Source of the DNA: an uncultured Rubrobacteraceae bacterium
Lineage (GTDB): Bacteria; Actinomycetota; Rubrobacteria; Rubrobacterales; Rubrobacteraceae
NCBI GenBank assembly: GCA_902805985.1
Contig: CADCUW010000655.1
Location: 1 to 9,449 of the forward strand
Length of the DNA: 9,449 nt
Direction: 5' to 3'
How positions within the stretch are numbered: the first letter of the stretch is position 1; the number at the start of each line of letters is the position of its first letter. The position numbers and the translations under genes are program-made. Positions 1-7,700 of this stretch are shown piece by piece. The notes beneath the pieces are model-generated. The model made no database searches. It was not told the DNA's origin and saw only the letters and a program-made list of their open reading frames with translations.

Positions 1-49
1 CCAAGACCCGAGAAGATAGGCCGTTCGGGGACGCGCCCGATCCTCCCGT

Positions 50-61
50 AGGCTACGGTTG
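50..61 (+). repeat. Short direct repeat, copy 1 (AGGCTACGGTTG)
   Basis: AGGCTACGGTTG at 50-61 recurs exactly at 1463-1474. A second word, AGATAGGCCGT, occurs at 14-24 and again at 1264-1274, so the two words appear in the same order at both places but with different spacing (25 versus 188 bases between them). They may be relics of a repeated element or coincidence. Confidence 0.3.
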
Positions 62-235
62 CGGGCACGAAAGAGTGTGGGCAAAGGGAAGGACCCGGAT
101 GGCCGAAGCGGTGCGGATAGGACCGGCAAATTGGCGTTGCAGGTATCTCTACCCCGCCTGGGTGACGACCGGCGCTGGAAACCAAAGACGCGCCTGCTGC
201 TTGGGGTGCGGGGAACTCGGACCGCCGCGGACAGA

Positions 236-1020
236 CCTGTCCAAGGCGCTCCGGGCGCTCCGCGATTCTTTCGCGGAGCCGGAACGCTTGACACGAAGAC
301 AGCGAGAAGGGGATGTCCTAGTCTAGAGGATTTCGAGACGGGCAGGCTAGTGGAGGTAGAGGCGCTCGTGAGCTGGTAGCACCCGGAGCGGGGCCTACTC
401 TCGTCAAAGGCATTTATCGAGATCGCTGAGGAGACGGGGCTCATCGTGTCCGTGGGATAATGGGTGCTGGAGGAGACCTGCCGGCAGATGCGAGAGTGGC
501 AGGATGAGCACGGGTGCGACCCCTCGCTCAAGACGAACGAACCTCTCTGCCAAGCAGTATCTGCCCAGCCATACCAGGCGCGCAAAGTCACACGGGCTCT
601 CGAAGCGTCGGGGCTGGACGCGAACAATCTAGAACTCGAGTTAACCGAGAGCGTCGTGGTGGGCGACGGGGAGGCCATGGCTGCCTCCCTGCGGGAGCTC
701 ACGGCCTTGAGCGTAAACCTCGCCACGGACGACTTTGGCACGAGCTACCCCTCCTTCACGTACCTGAAACGCTGCCCCGCGAGCACGCTAAAGACAGACA
801 GACAGGCAGTTTGTGGAGGGTATAGGACGAGACCTGAAGGACGCGGCTATCGTTGAGGGGTGATCGGGCTCGGGCATGGCCTAGGTATGAAGGTGATCGC
901 GGAGGGGGTGCAGACGCCCGAGCAGCTGGCGACGCTACGAGTGCTCGGATGCAAGGGTAGTACCCCTGCGAACCCTTGTCCCCCCCACGGCCTATCAGGG
1001 GGCTCTCAGAGGGTATTCGG
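236..1020 (+). pseudogene. Decayed EAL-domain c-di-GMP phosphodiesterase
   Basis: EAL proteins hydrolyse cyclic di-GMP to pGpG. The remnant reads ETGRLVEVEALVSW (EAL codons at 359-367), then HPERG, AEETGLIV, NLSAKQY, LELELTESVVV, DDFGTS, LKTDR, IGLGHGLGMKVIAEGVQ and LRVLGC, in the family's order and spacing. It is broken by an in-frame TAG at 377-379 (before HPERG) and TAA at 458-460 (in VG*WVL). NLSAKQY at 540-560 lies in a different frame from its flanks, and a second out-of-frame block spans about 805-857. The C-terminal part, where the conserved Gln of the QG motif belongs, is scrambled after 945. A possible linker (DLSKAL, near 236) lies just before. The 5' limit is uncertain; an upstream GGDEF domain would mostly fall outside the window. 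Identity as an EAL remnant is firm, and a functional product is very unlikely. Confidence 0.87.
257..279. other. Perfect 8-bp inverted repeat
   Basis: GCTCCGCG (257-264) and CGCGGAGC (272-279) are exact reverse complements around a 7-base loop. No T-run follows, so it is not a standard rho-independent terminator. It lies in the linker part of the decayed EAL gene, so it may be fortuitous in GC-rich DNA. Confidence 0.4.
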
Positions 1021-1075
1021 TTCGACGGATGACGCCGAGGGTACGCCTGGAGTACAGGGCGAGCAGGATCGCGAA

Positions 1076-1092
1076 GGGTAGACTGCCTACCC
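1076..1092 (+). other. Small hairpin after the EAL remnant
   Basis: GGGTAG (1076-1081) pairs with CTACCC (1087-1092) across a 5-base loop. It sits just after the end of the EAL remnant, where a terminator would be expected. The stem is short and the following bases (GCCGATTTTG) contain only a four-T run, so terminator function is weakly supported. Confidence 0.25.
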
Positions 1093-1124
1093 GCCGATTT
1101 TGATGCCTTGTCTGGGCGTGCAAG

Positions 1125-1134
1125 GGAGGTGATC
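1125..1134 (+). promoter_or_regulatory. Near-ideal Shine-Dalgarno sequence
   Basis: GGAGGTGATC matches, over ten bases, the complement of the conserved 3' end of bacterial 16S rRNA (anti-SD CCUCC within GAUCACCUCC). The core GGAGG ends 8 bases before an ATG at 1138, an ideal spacing. It is the strongest ribosome-binding site visible in the window, yet the reading frame behind it is only ten codons long. Confidence 0.55.
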
Positions 1135-1137
1135 TCT

Positions 1138-1170
1138 ATGCAGGCAGGTTCGGATGTGCGCGTCTCCTAA
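1138..1170 (+). CDS. Ten-codon ORF behind a strong RBS
   Basis: ATG at 1138 opens a frame reading MQAGSDVRVS and stops at TAA 1168-1170. Its only support is the exceptional Shine-Dalgarno just upstream. It could be a leader peptide, or the surviving 5' end of a gene broken by a frameshift: the +2 frame stays open from the start region to TAA 1305-1307 and reads, among other things, RLLKVTGLSAVAHL, which looks protein-like. I do not recognise a family. The next intact gene starts 450 bases downstream, which is long for a translational leader. Confidence 0.22.
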   Translation: MQAGSDVRVS

Positions 1171-1462
1171 AGGTGACCGGGTTGTCGGCCGTCGCGCATC
1201 TCGGCACGGGGACGAGCACACGACACCGAAAACCTCTGCGGGTGATCTTGGCCGCCCCCGGCGAGATAGGCCGTATGGTGGATACCTCTACGTCTGTTCT
1301 CCCTTAAGATACTGTGTGTTGTCGGCTGCTAGAAGGGGCGGCTACTTGAGGTGAAAGGTAAGACCGACGATGCGGCGCGCGTTCCTCCCGGCTACCACGA
1401 AGGTCGGCGGGGTGGCGTCGAAAAGACGGCAACCTTAAGACGCGACAAAGTAGCGTGCGGTC

Positions 1463-1474
1463 AGGCTACGGTTG
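1463..1474 (+). repeat. Short direct repeat, copy 2 (AGGCTACGGTTG)
   Basis: This is the exact 12-base match to 50-61, lying just before the GC hairpin at 1481. It is preceded, 188 bases upstream, by the accompanying word AGATAGGCCGT (1264-1274). Confidence 0.3.
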
Positions 1475-1480
1475 GGGCGT

Positions 1481-1508
1481 GGCTCCGGCGCCGGTATGGC
1501 GCGGAGCC
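1481..1508 (+). other. Strong GC hairpin in kinase leader
   Basis: GGCTCCGGCGCC (1481-1492) pairs with GGCGCGGAGCC (1498-1508) across a GGTAT loop: 11 base pairs with one bulged G in the 5' arm. No T-run follows. It lies about 110 bases before the GTG start at 1619. It could be an RNA structural element of the leader or simply an inverted repeat in GC-rich DNA. Confidence 0.4.
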
Positions 1509-1618
1509 CTCGGTCACTAGGAGGCATCGAAGGTCGCACCCTTTAGGGCTCGTTCAGAAGGCGCCAGCTCGAACGCCCCCCGATTTGCCCTCCACAGAGC
1601 AGGGATCGTGCCCGTGCG

Positions 1619-2311
1619 GTGCGTCACGATAGGACGCAGCCGGTCTTAAGTTCGAGGCTTCGGCCACAGCTCGGTTACGCCGTGGCGGTGCTGGCGGTCG
1701 GGCTCGCGCTGTCGCTGCAGTCGGTGTTCGTCCCCCTGATCGGGGGAGACCCGCGCAGCAGCCCGTTCCTGCTGTTCTTCGCCGCGGTGATGGTCGCCGC
1801 CTGGATCGGTGGCCTGTGGCCGGGCCTCCTGGCGACCGTCCTCTCGGCGGTGCTGGCGGGCTACTTTTTCCTCTTCTCGGGGTACGCCCTGCAGATCGTC
1901 AACATCACCCAAGACCTTCGCTGGGCCCTCTTCGTCCTAGAGGGGATCCTGATCAGCGCGCTCGTGGAGATGACGCGCTCGGCGAGGCGCCGCGCGGAGG
2001 CGCAGGCGTTAAAGGCCGAGGGGGGTGAGAAGGAGGTCCGGGCACGAGCACGCGAGCAGCGAGCCGTCGCGGAGCTTGGCCAGCGGGCGCTGACGGAGAA
2101 GAGCCTCCCCGCGCTTATGGAAGCCGCGGTCCGGCTGGTCGTCGACGTCTTGGAAGTCGAGTACTGCGCCATCTTGGAGCTGCTGTCTGACGACGAGCGT
2201 CTTCTCTTGCGGGCGGGCGCGGGTTGGAAGGGGGGCTCGTCGGCCGCGCAACGGTCCGCGCGGCTGCCGAATCGGGGGCGGGTCGTTCGCCCCTCCCGTT
2301 GGAGCCTATGA
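1619..2311 (+). CDS. Membrane sensor kinase, N-terminal fragment (DUF4118 + partial GAF)
   Basis: This is the 5' part of a membrane histidine kinase. After a short basic N terminus come hydrophobic segments at about residues 18-41, 48-65, 66-88 and 99-117. Their arrangement (PFLLFFAAVMVAAWIGGLWP, then a second helix ending GYFFLF) matches the DUF4118 membrane module of KdpD-like sensors. A basic and acidic helix (about 118-150) leads into the first half of a GAF domain (about 153-204, ending LRAGAGWK). After Lys204 the frame runs out of homology and stops at 2309-2311, because a base is missing from the G run at 2230-2235. The rest of the GAF domain continues at once in the next frame. The GTG start at 1619 has a modest AGGGA 13 bases upstream. 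As read, the product is a truncated membrane protein with no kinase core. Confidence 0.72.
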   Translation: MRHDRTQPVLSSRLRPQLGYAVAVLAVGLALSLQSVFVPLIGGDPRSSPFLLFFAAVMVAAWIGGLWPGLLATVLSAVLAGYFFLFSGYALQIVNITQDLRWALFVLEGILISALVEMTRSARRRAEAQALKAEGGEKEVRARAREQRAVAELGQRALTEKSLPALMEAAVRLVVDVLEVEYCAILELLSDDERLLLRAGAGWKGGSSAAQRSARLPNRGRVVRPSRWSL

Positions 2312-4245
2312 CGTTCGAGGACCTGCGCACAGAAGCGCCCTTGCGCGATTCGTCGTTGCTGCGCGAGCACGAGGTGGTGAGCGACGCGGGTGCGATCGTC
2401 AGCCCCGGAGGACGCCTGTTCGGCGTCTTGGGTGCCTATACCAGGGAGCGCAGGGTCTTTGCGCAGGGCGAGAGCAGCTTCTTGCAATCGGTGGCGAACG
2501 TTCTCGCCGCGGCCATCGAGCGCGAGCGGGCGGACGAGACGCTGCGCTTCCTCGCCGAGTCGGGCGAGGTGCTGGCCTCCTCGCTGGACTACCGCGTCAC
2601 GCTGTCGAGCGTAGCGCGCCTCGCGGTCCCCCACCTGGCTGACTGGTGTGCCGTCGATGTACTGGGAGAGGGCGGATCGATCGAGCGGCTCGCCATCGCC
2701 CACCAAGACCCGGAGAAGGTCGTCTGGGCCCGCGAGCTCCAGGAACGCTACCCGCCGGACCCCGATGCCCCCGCCGGGGTTCCCAAGGTGCTGAGGACCG
2801 GTCGCCCCGAGTTTCTGCCCGAGATCACCGACGAGATGATCGAGGCTTCTGCCCGCGACGAGGAGCAACTCCGCATCATCCACAAGATCGGCTTCACCTC
2901 CGCCATGATCGTGCCGCTCAACGCCGCCGGGGGAACCTTGGGCGCGATCACCCTCGTCTCGGCCGAGTCGGGACGACGCTACGAGCCATCCGACCTGAGG
3001 GTCGCCGAGGAACTGGCCCGCCGCGCCGCCTTAGCGGTAGACAACGCTCTCCTCTACGGCAGGGCCCAGAGGGAGGTCGCGGAGCGCGGCAGGATCGAGG
3101 AGGACCTGCACCGGAGCGAGAGACGATTCCGGGCGCTGGTTCAGAACAACTCGGACATAATCAGCGTGTTCGATGCAGAAGGAAATATCCTCTACCAGAG
3201 CCCTTCGGTGGAGCGCATACTGGGCTATGGAGCCAAAGACAGGATCGGCGAGAACGTCTTCGAGTCGCCACTGGTCCACCCGGACGACATTGATCAGAAT
3301 CGCGAGTTCTTTATCGAGGCCTTGGCCAACCCGGGCGTCAACGTGAGGGCCGAGTTCCGTCGGCGTGCCGCAGACGGATCCTGGTGCCACATCGAGGCGG
3401 TGGGCAAGAACCTGCTCGACGATCTGTTCGTGGAGGGGATCATCGCTAACTACCGCGACGCGAGCGAGCGCACGCGAGATCAGGATCAGATCCGCAAGCT
3501 CAACGAGGAGCTGGAGCGGCGGATCGAAGAGCGCACGGCGCAGTTGTCTGAGGCCAACAAAGAGCTGGAATCCTTCTCTTACTCCGTCTCACACGATCTG
3601 CGGGCACCGCTGCGGGATATCGGCGGCTTTGCACAGATGCTGCGCAGGAGAACAGGCTCGTCGCTGGATAAGGTCAGCCTACGCTACCTCGAGACGATCC
3701 TCTCTTCGGTCGAGCACGCCGGAACCCTCGTCGACGACCTCCTGGCCTTCTCCCGGATGGGGCGCGCCGAGATGCGCCAGACCGTGGTCGATATGAACGG
3801 CATCGTCGGTGAGGCGAGGAGCGAACTTCAGCTCGAGACAGAGGGAAGGGAGGTCGAGTGGAAGGTGGGGGTACTGCCTGACGTTCACGGCGACCCCTCG
3901 ATGTTGCGGCTCGTCGTAGGGAACCTTCTCTCCAGCGCCATAAAGTACACGCGTGACCGCGACCCGGCCATTATCGAGGTCGGGAGTATCAACGAGGAAC
4001 GGGAGACGGTGTTCTTTTTTCGGGACAATGGGGTGGGGTTTGATGTAAAATATGTGAGCAAACTTTTCGGGGTGTTTCAGCGCCTGCACAGTACAGACGA
4101 GTTTGAGGGCAACGGCATTGGGCTAGCGAACGTGCAGCGCATCGTCAACCGTCACGGCGGACGCGTCTGGGCGGAGGGTGACATGGGGAAGGGGGCCACC
4201 TTCTTTTTCTCGCTGCCCCGGTCTATGGAGAACGACGATGGGTGA
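2224..4245 (+). CDS. Sensor histidine kinase, C-terminal part (GAF-GAF-PAS-HisKA-HATPase)
   Basis: Residues count from the TTG at 2224. In order: the rest of GAF1 (1-99), GAF2 (about 107-281, with HLADWCAVDVL and an LYGRA exit helix), PAS (298-413, HPDD motif), a coiled coil (423-451), phytochrome-type HisKA with SYSVSHDLRAPLR (phospho-acceptor His457), and HATPase (about 555-670). The HATPase has DNGVGFD (G1), LFGVFQRLH (F-box) and GNGIGLA (G2). The N-box reads NLLSSAIKYT: Ser571 stands where the Asn that holds Mg-ATP is normally found. GAF2 shows no obvious bilin-attachment Cys motif. TTG 2224 has no good RBS; ATG 2308, with GGAG just upstream, is the better independent start but would cut GAF1. 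Natively this should be fused to the fragment at 1619, giving roughly 875 residues. The Rcp1-like receiver behind it is its expected partner. Confidence 0.85.
   Translation: MEGGLVGRATVRAAAESGAGRSPLPLEPMTFEDLRTEAPLRDSSLLREHEVVSDAGAIVSPGGRLFGVLGAYTRERRVFAQGESSFLQSVANVLAAAIERERADETLRFLAESGEVLASSLDYRVTLSSVARLAVPHLADWCAVDVLGEGGSIERLAIAHQDPEKVVWARELQERYPPDPDAPAGVPKVLRTGRPEFLPEITDEMIEASARDEEQLRIIHKIGFTSAMIVPLNAAGGTLGAITLVSAESGRRYEPSDLRVAEELARRAALAVDNALLYGRAQREVAERGRIEEDLHRSERRFRALVQNNSDIISVFDAEGNILYQSPSVERILGYGAKDRIGENVFESPLVHPDDIDQNREFFIEALANPGVNVRAEFRRRAADGSWCHIEAVGKNLLDDLFVEGIIANYRDASERTRDQDQIRKLNEELERRIEERTAQLSEANKELESFSYSVSHDLRAPLRDIGGFAQMLRRRTGSSLDKVSLRYLETILSSVEHAGTLVDDLLAFSRMGRAEMRQTVVDMNGIVGEARSELQLETEGREVEWKVGVLPDVHGDPSMLRLVVGNLLSSAIKYTRDRDPAIIEVGSINEERETVFFFRDNGVGFDVKYVSKLFGVFQRLHSTDEFEGNGIGLANVQRIVNRHGGRVWAEGDMGKGATFFFSLPRSMENDDG
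2230..2235 (+). other. Frameshift point in a six-G run
   Basis: GAF homology passes from the 1619 frame (GAGWK) to the 2224 frame (GLVGRATVRA) exactly at GGGGGG. Seven Gs would restore one continuous protein, reading GWKGGLVGR. The run is either a real one-base deletion, a slippage-prone site, or a homopolymer sequencing error. Confidence 0.8.
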
Positions 4246-4690
4246 TCCCGGTGTGATCTTGCTAGTCGAAGACAACCCGAACGACGTGGAGCTCACGCTC
4301 GCTGCCCTGGGCGAGAACCAGCCGATACCCGAGGTGTTCGTCGCCAACCACGGCGAAGAGGCGCTGGACTACCTGTACCGTAAGGGGGCTCACGAGTCGA
4401 GGCCCAAGGCGAACCCCAAGGTGGTGCTCCTCGATCTCAAGCTGCCCAAAGTGGACGGGTTGGAGGTGCTGGAACGGATCAAGACCGACCCTTGCATGAA
4501 GACGATACCCGTTGTAATGCTCACCTCCTCGCGCGAGGAGAGGGACTTGCTCGAAAGCTACGACCTCGGTGCCAACGCTTACGTCGTGAAGCCGATGAGC
4601 TACGACGGGTTTATCGAAGCCCTGAGGGAGGTCGGCCTCTTCTGGGGCTCGCTCAACCAACTCCCGAGCACCACGGACCAAGACCGTTGA
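4238..4690 (+). CDS. Rcp1-like single-domain response regulator
   Basis: This is a stand-alone receiver of 150 residues that accepts phosphate from a phytochrome-type kinase and has no DNA-binding domain. It reads ILLVEDNPNDVELT, with acidic pocket Glu11-Asp12, phospho-acceptor Asp66 (LLDLKLPKVDG), Thr96-Ser97 and Lys118 (YVVKP). The EDNPND start, the long insert before the Asp (DYLYRKG), and the C-terminal FWGSLNQLP-type tail are typical of the Rcp1 family that partners cyanobacterial-type phytochrome kinases. The ATG at 4238 overlaps the kinase stop (4243-4245) by 8 bases, with GGAG 7 bases upstream, so translation is probably coupled. An in-frame extension upstream to 4178 reads inside the kinase gene and shows no family similarity. 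Output is presumably protein-protein: relay or allosteric control. All receiver residues are intact, unlike the kinase before it. Confidence 0.92.
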   Translation: MGDPGVILLVEDNPNDVELTLAALGENQPIPEVFVANHGEEALDYLYRKGAHESRPKANPKVVLLDLKLPKVDGLEVLERIKTDPCMKTIPVVMLTSSREERDLLESYDLGANAYVVKPMSYDGFIEALREVGLFWGSLNQLPSTTDQDR

Positions 4691-4707
4691 CCGCAGCACG
4701 CGGCCTC

Positions 4708-7700
4708 GTGGGGCGGGACGAGAGGGGGTCGGGCACGATACGCATTCTTCAGCTCGAAGACAGCCGTCTGGACGCCGAACTCGAGCACGACGCCCTGGCC
4801 GAGGGCGGCATAGACTGCGAGATAGAGCGGGTGCAGACGCGCTCCGAGTTCTCCGCCGCCCTGCAAAAAGGCGGTTTCGACCTCATCCTGGCCGACTATG
4901 CGCTCCCCGGCTTCGACGGTCTCTCCGCGTTGGAGATAGTGCGAGGGGTCTGTCCCGAGGTGCCGTTCATCCTCATCTCCGGCACGCTCGGCGAGGAGGC
5001 GGCGATCGAAACCTTAAAAAGGGGCGCCACGGACTACGTTCTGAAACATCGCTTGGAGCGCCTCGCACCGGCGGTTCGCCGGGCTGTGCGCGAATTCGAG
5101 GAGCGAACCGAGCGCGAGCGCGCCGAGCAAGTGCTGCGGAAAAGTGAAGCAGAGTACCGCGCCATGTTCGAGCTCGCGGGCGTCGGGAAGGCGCAGGTCG
5201 ATCCCCACACCGGGCGCTTCCTGCGCGTCAACCCGAAGCTCTGCGAGATCACCGGATACTCCGCCGAGGAGATGCTCCGGCTTACGCCCTCCGAGATCAC
5301 GCACCCCGAAGATCGCGAGAGGGACGCCGAAGGCCTCAGGAGCATGATCTCCGGCAGGACCTCCGAATACTCCGCCGAGCAGCGCTACATGCGCAAGGAC
5401 GGCACCACTATCTGGGTCGAGGTGAACACAACCCTCCTAAGGGATGAGGCCGGGCGGCCATCCCGCGCGGTCGCCACGATCCAGGACATCACGCATCGCA
5501 AGGGGGCCGAGGAAGAACTCGTTTGGTTGGCCTCGTTTCCGGATCTCAACCCAGATCCCATACTCGAGACCACCGTCGGGGGTGAGATTACCTACCTCAA
5601 CGCTGCGGCGCGCGAGCGGTTCCCGGACTTGGGCGCGCTGGGTCTGCGGCACCCCGTGCTCGAAGGCCTGCAGGCGGTCGAACACGAGATCCGGGGAGGC
5701 GGCCGGCCCGTTGTCCGGGAGATCCAGGTCGACGGGTCCGCCTATCGGCAGATGATCATCTCGGTCCCGGAGAGGGAACTGCTGCGCTTCTACACAGCCG
5801 ACACGACGGAGCAACACCGCGTCCAAGAGGCTCTCAGGCAGAGCGAGAAGAGGTTCCGTTCGTTGGTCCGCTACGCCTCGGACATCATCATGATCCTCGA
5901 CGCCGATGGCACGATAGTCTACGAGAGCCCGGCTGTAGAGCTCGTGCTTGGTTTCAAGCCCGAAGAGAGGGTGGGCTTGGCCGCCCTCGACTTTATGCAC
6001 CCGGACGATGCGGGGCCCGTGAGGAGTAAGCTGGCGGAACTTCTGGAAGAACCCGGGCGGCGCTTGTCGGTCGAGTATCGGGTCCGCGACAGGGCGGGGA
6101 GCTGGCATGATTTCGAGGCCATCGCGGTCAACCTGCTCGACGATCCCATCATACGCGGGGTCGTCGTCAATACCCGCGACACCACTAAGCGTCGGCGGGC
6201 CGAGGAGGCGCTCAGACAGAGCGAGGAGCGTTTCAGGCTGCTCGCGGAGAAGACGAACGACCTGATCTGCCTCCACGAGCCCGACGGGCGCTACGTCTAC
6301 GTCAGCCCCTCTTCCAAGCGGTTGCTCGGTTACGAGCCTGATGAGCTGCTCGGTGCCGACACTTACGCCTTGTTCCACCCTGATGACGCCTGGCGCATCC
6401 GCTCGGAGGCCCACCACAGGGTTCACCAGGGGCGGGGCGCCTCGATAACCTACCGGATCCGCAAGAAGAACGGCGAGTACACCTGGTTCGAGACGCTCAC
6501 CGAGCCTATTCTGAACGACGACGGCAACGTCGTGCGCCTCCAGACCTCCTCGCGGGACGTCAGCGACCGCACCCGCGCCGAGGAGGCGCTCAGGCAGCGC
6601 GAGCAACTGTACCGCTCCGTGGTCGAGCAGAGCGTCGAGAACATCTTTATCGTCGACCCCGAAGACAAACGTATCCTGGAGGCCAACGCGGCGCTGCAGC
6701 GCTCGTTGGGCCTCACGGCAGACGAACTTCAGGACATGACCCTCTACGACGTTGTCGCCCACGAACCCGGGAGCGTCGACGACAACACCAGACGCATCGT
6801 GGAACGGGGGCACTACTCCGTCGGCGAGAGAAAGTACCGGCGCAAAGACGGCTCCCTGTTAGACGTCGATGTGAACGTCAGCCTCGTGCTGTACGGCGGC
6901 AAGGAGGCCATGTGCATAGTCGCCCACGACATCACCCAGCGGAACCGCTCCGAAGAGGATCTTCGCAGGAGCCTGAGCACCCTGCTGGCGCTCCGGGAGG
7001 CCGGCCAGGTCCTCGGTTCCACGCTGCGATCGGAAGAGGTCGTATCGAGGCTGCTGAAGATTATGCGCGGCGTCGCGGGGCTCACCGCGGCGGTCATCAG
7101 CAGGACCCGCGAAGATGGGGAGCTGCGCATCTGGCGTTCGGAAGGGCTGGAGGGCCTGTGGCCACGCATCCGATTCTCCCCGGAGGCCGAGCGCGCGCGC
7201 GTAGAGGTTCTGGAGGATCAGCAGCGGCGCCTGCTCCGTCTGCGAAGCTCCGAGCACTCCGGTAACAACGGCCTGGTGCTGTACCTGCCGCTAAAGGTCA
7301 GGGACCGTGTCGCGGGGATCCTCGAGGCCTACGGCTCGGAGTCGTTGGCCCAAGACGATACGATCGAGGTGCTGAGCAGCCTCTCCAGCCAGGCCGCCAG
7401 CGCCCTGGAGAACGCCCAGCTCTACGAGGAGTTGGCCGAGCGAGAGCGGATGCTGCAGGATCTGATCGGGAAGCTGCTCGGGGCCCAGGAAGAGGAGCGC
7501 CGCCGGGTGGCCTACGAGGTGCACGACGGGCTGGCCCAGGTCGCGGCCGCCGCCCACCAGCACCTCCAGGCTTTCGCCCGTCGCCACCCGCCTGAGGCGG
7601 AGAAGGGGCGAAACGATCTGCAGCGGATCCTCAAGCTCGTCAGGGGGACGGTCTCGGACGCCAGACGCATCATCGCGAACCTGAGGCCGACGACCCTCGA

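Larger units (their letters stand above)
1171..1618. other. Gene-poor spacer with RNA-like features
   Basis: I find no convincing coding region here. Open frames exist on the plus strand, but their translations are Arg/Gly-rich and unlike any family I know. The stretch holds a strong GC hairpin (1481-1508), a segment GACGGCAACC followed by GACGC and ACAAAG-like bases (1425-1450), and two short words also present at the start of the window. It is the leader of the kinase gene at 1619, so regulatory RNA, decayed coding DNA or both are possible. Confidence 0.4.

Noticed and set aside
50..140. Possible C-terminal tail of a GGDEF domain before the EAL remnant
   Set aside because: One frame gives KECGQRE, which loosely recalls the AKExGRxR end of GGDEF domains, but the distance to the EAL part does not fit well and the motif is short.
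1351..1632. 93-codon plus-strand ORF overlapping the kinase start
   Set aside because: The translation is Arg/Gly/Pro-rich with no recognisable motif, no clear RBS, and it overlaps the better-supported GTG at 1619.
1861..2883. Long minus-strand ORF (340 codons) and others like 5437-6813
   Set aside because: They lie antisense to well-supported kinase genes. In GC-rich DNA with G/C-ending codons, antisense frames are often open; translations show no family features.
4492..4707. Upstream extension of the hybrid kinase frame to ATG 4492
   Set aside because: It overlaps the intact Rcp1-like receiver in another frame, and the extra 72 residues show no domain. The REC domain begins shortly after GTG 4708.
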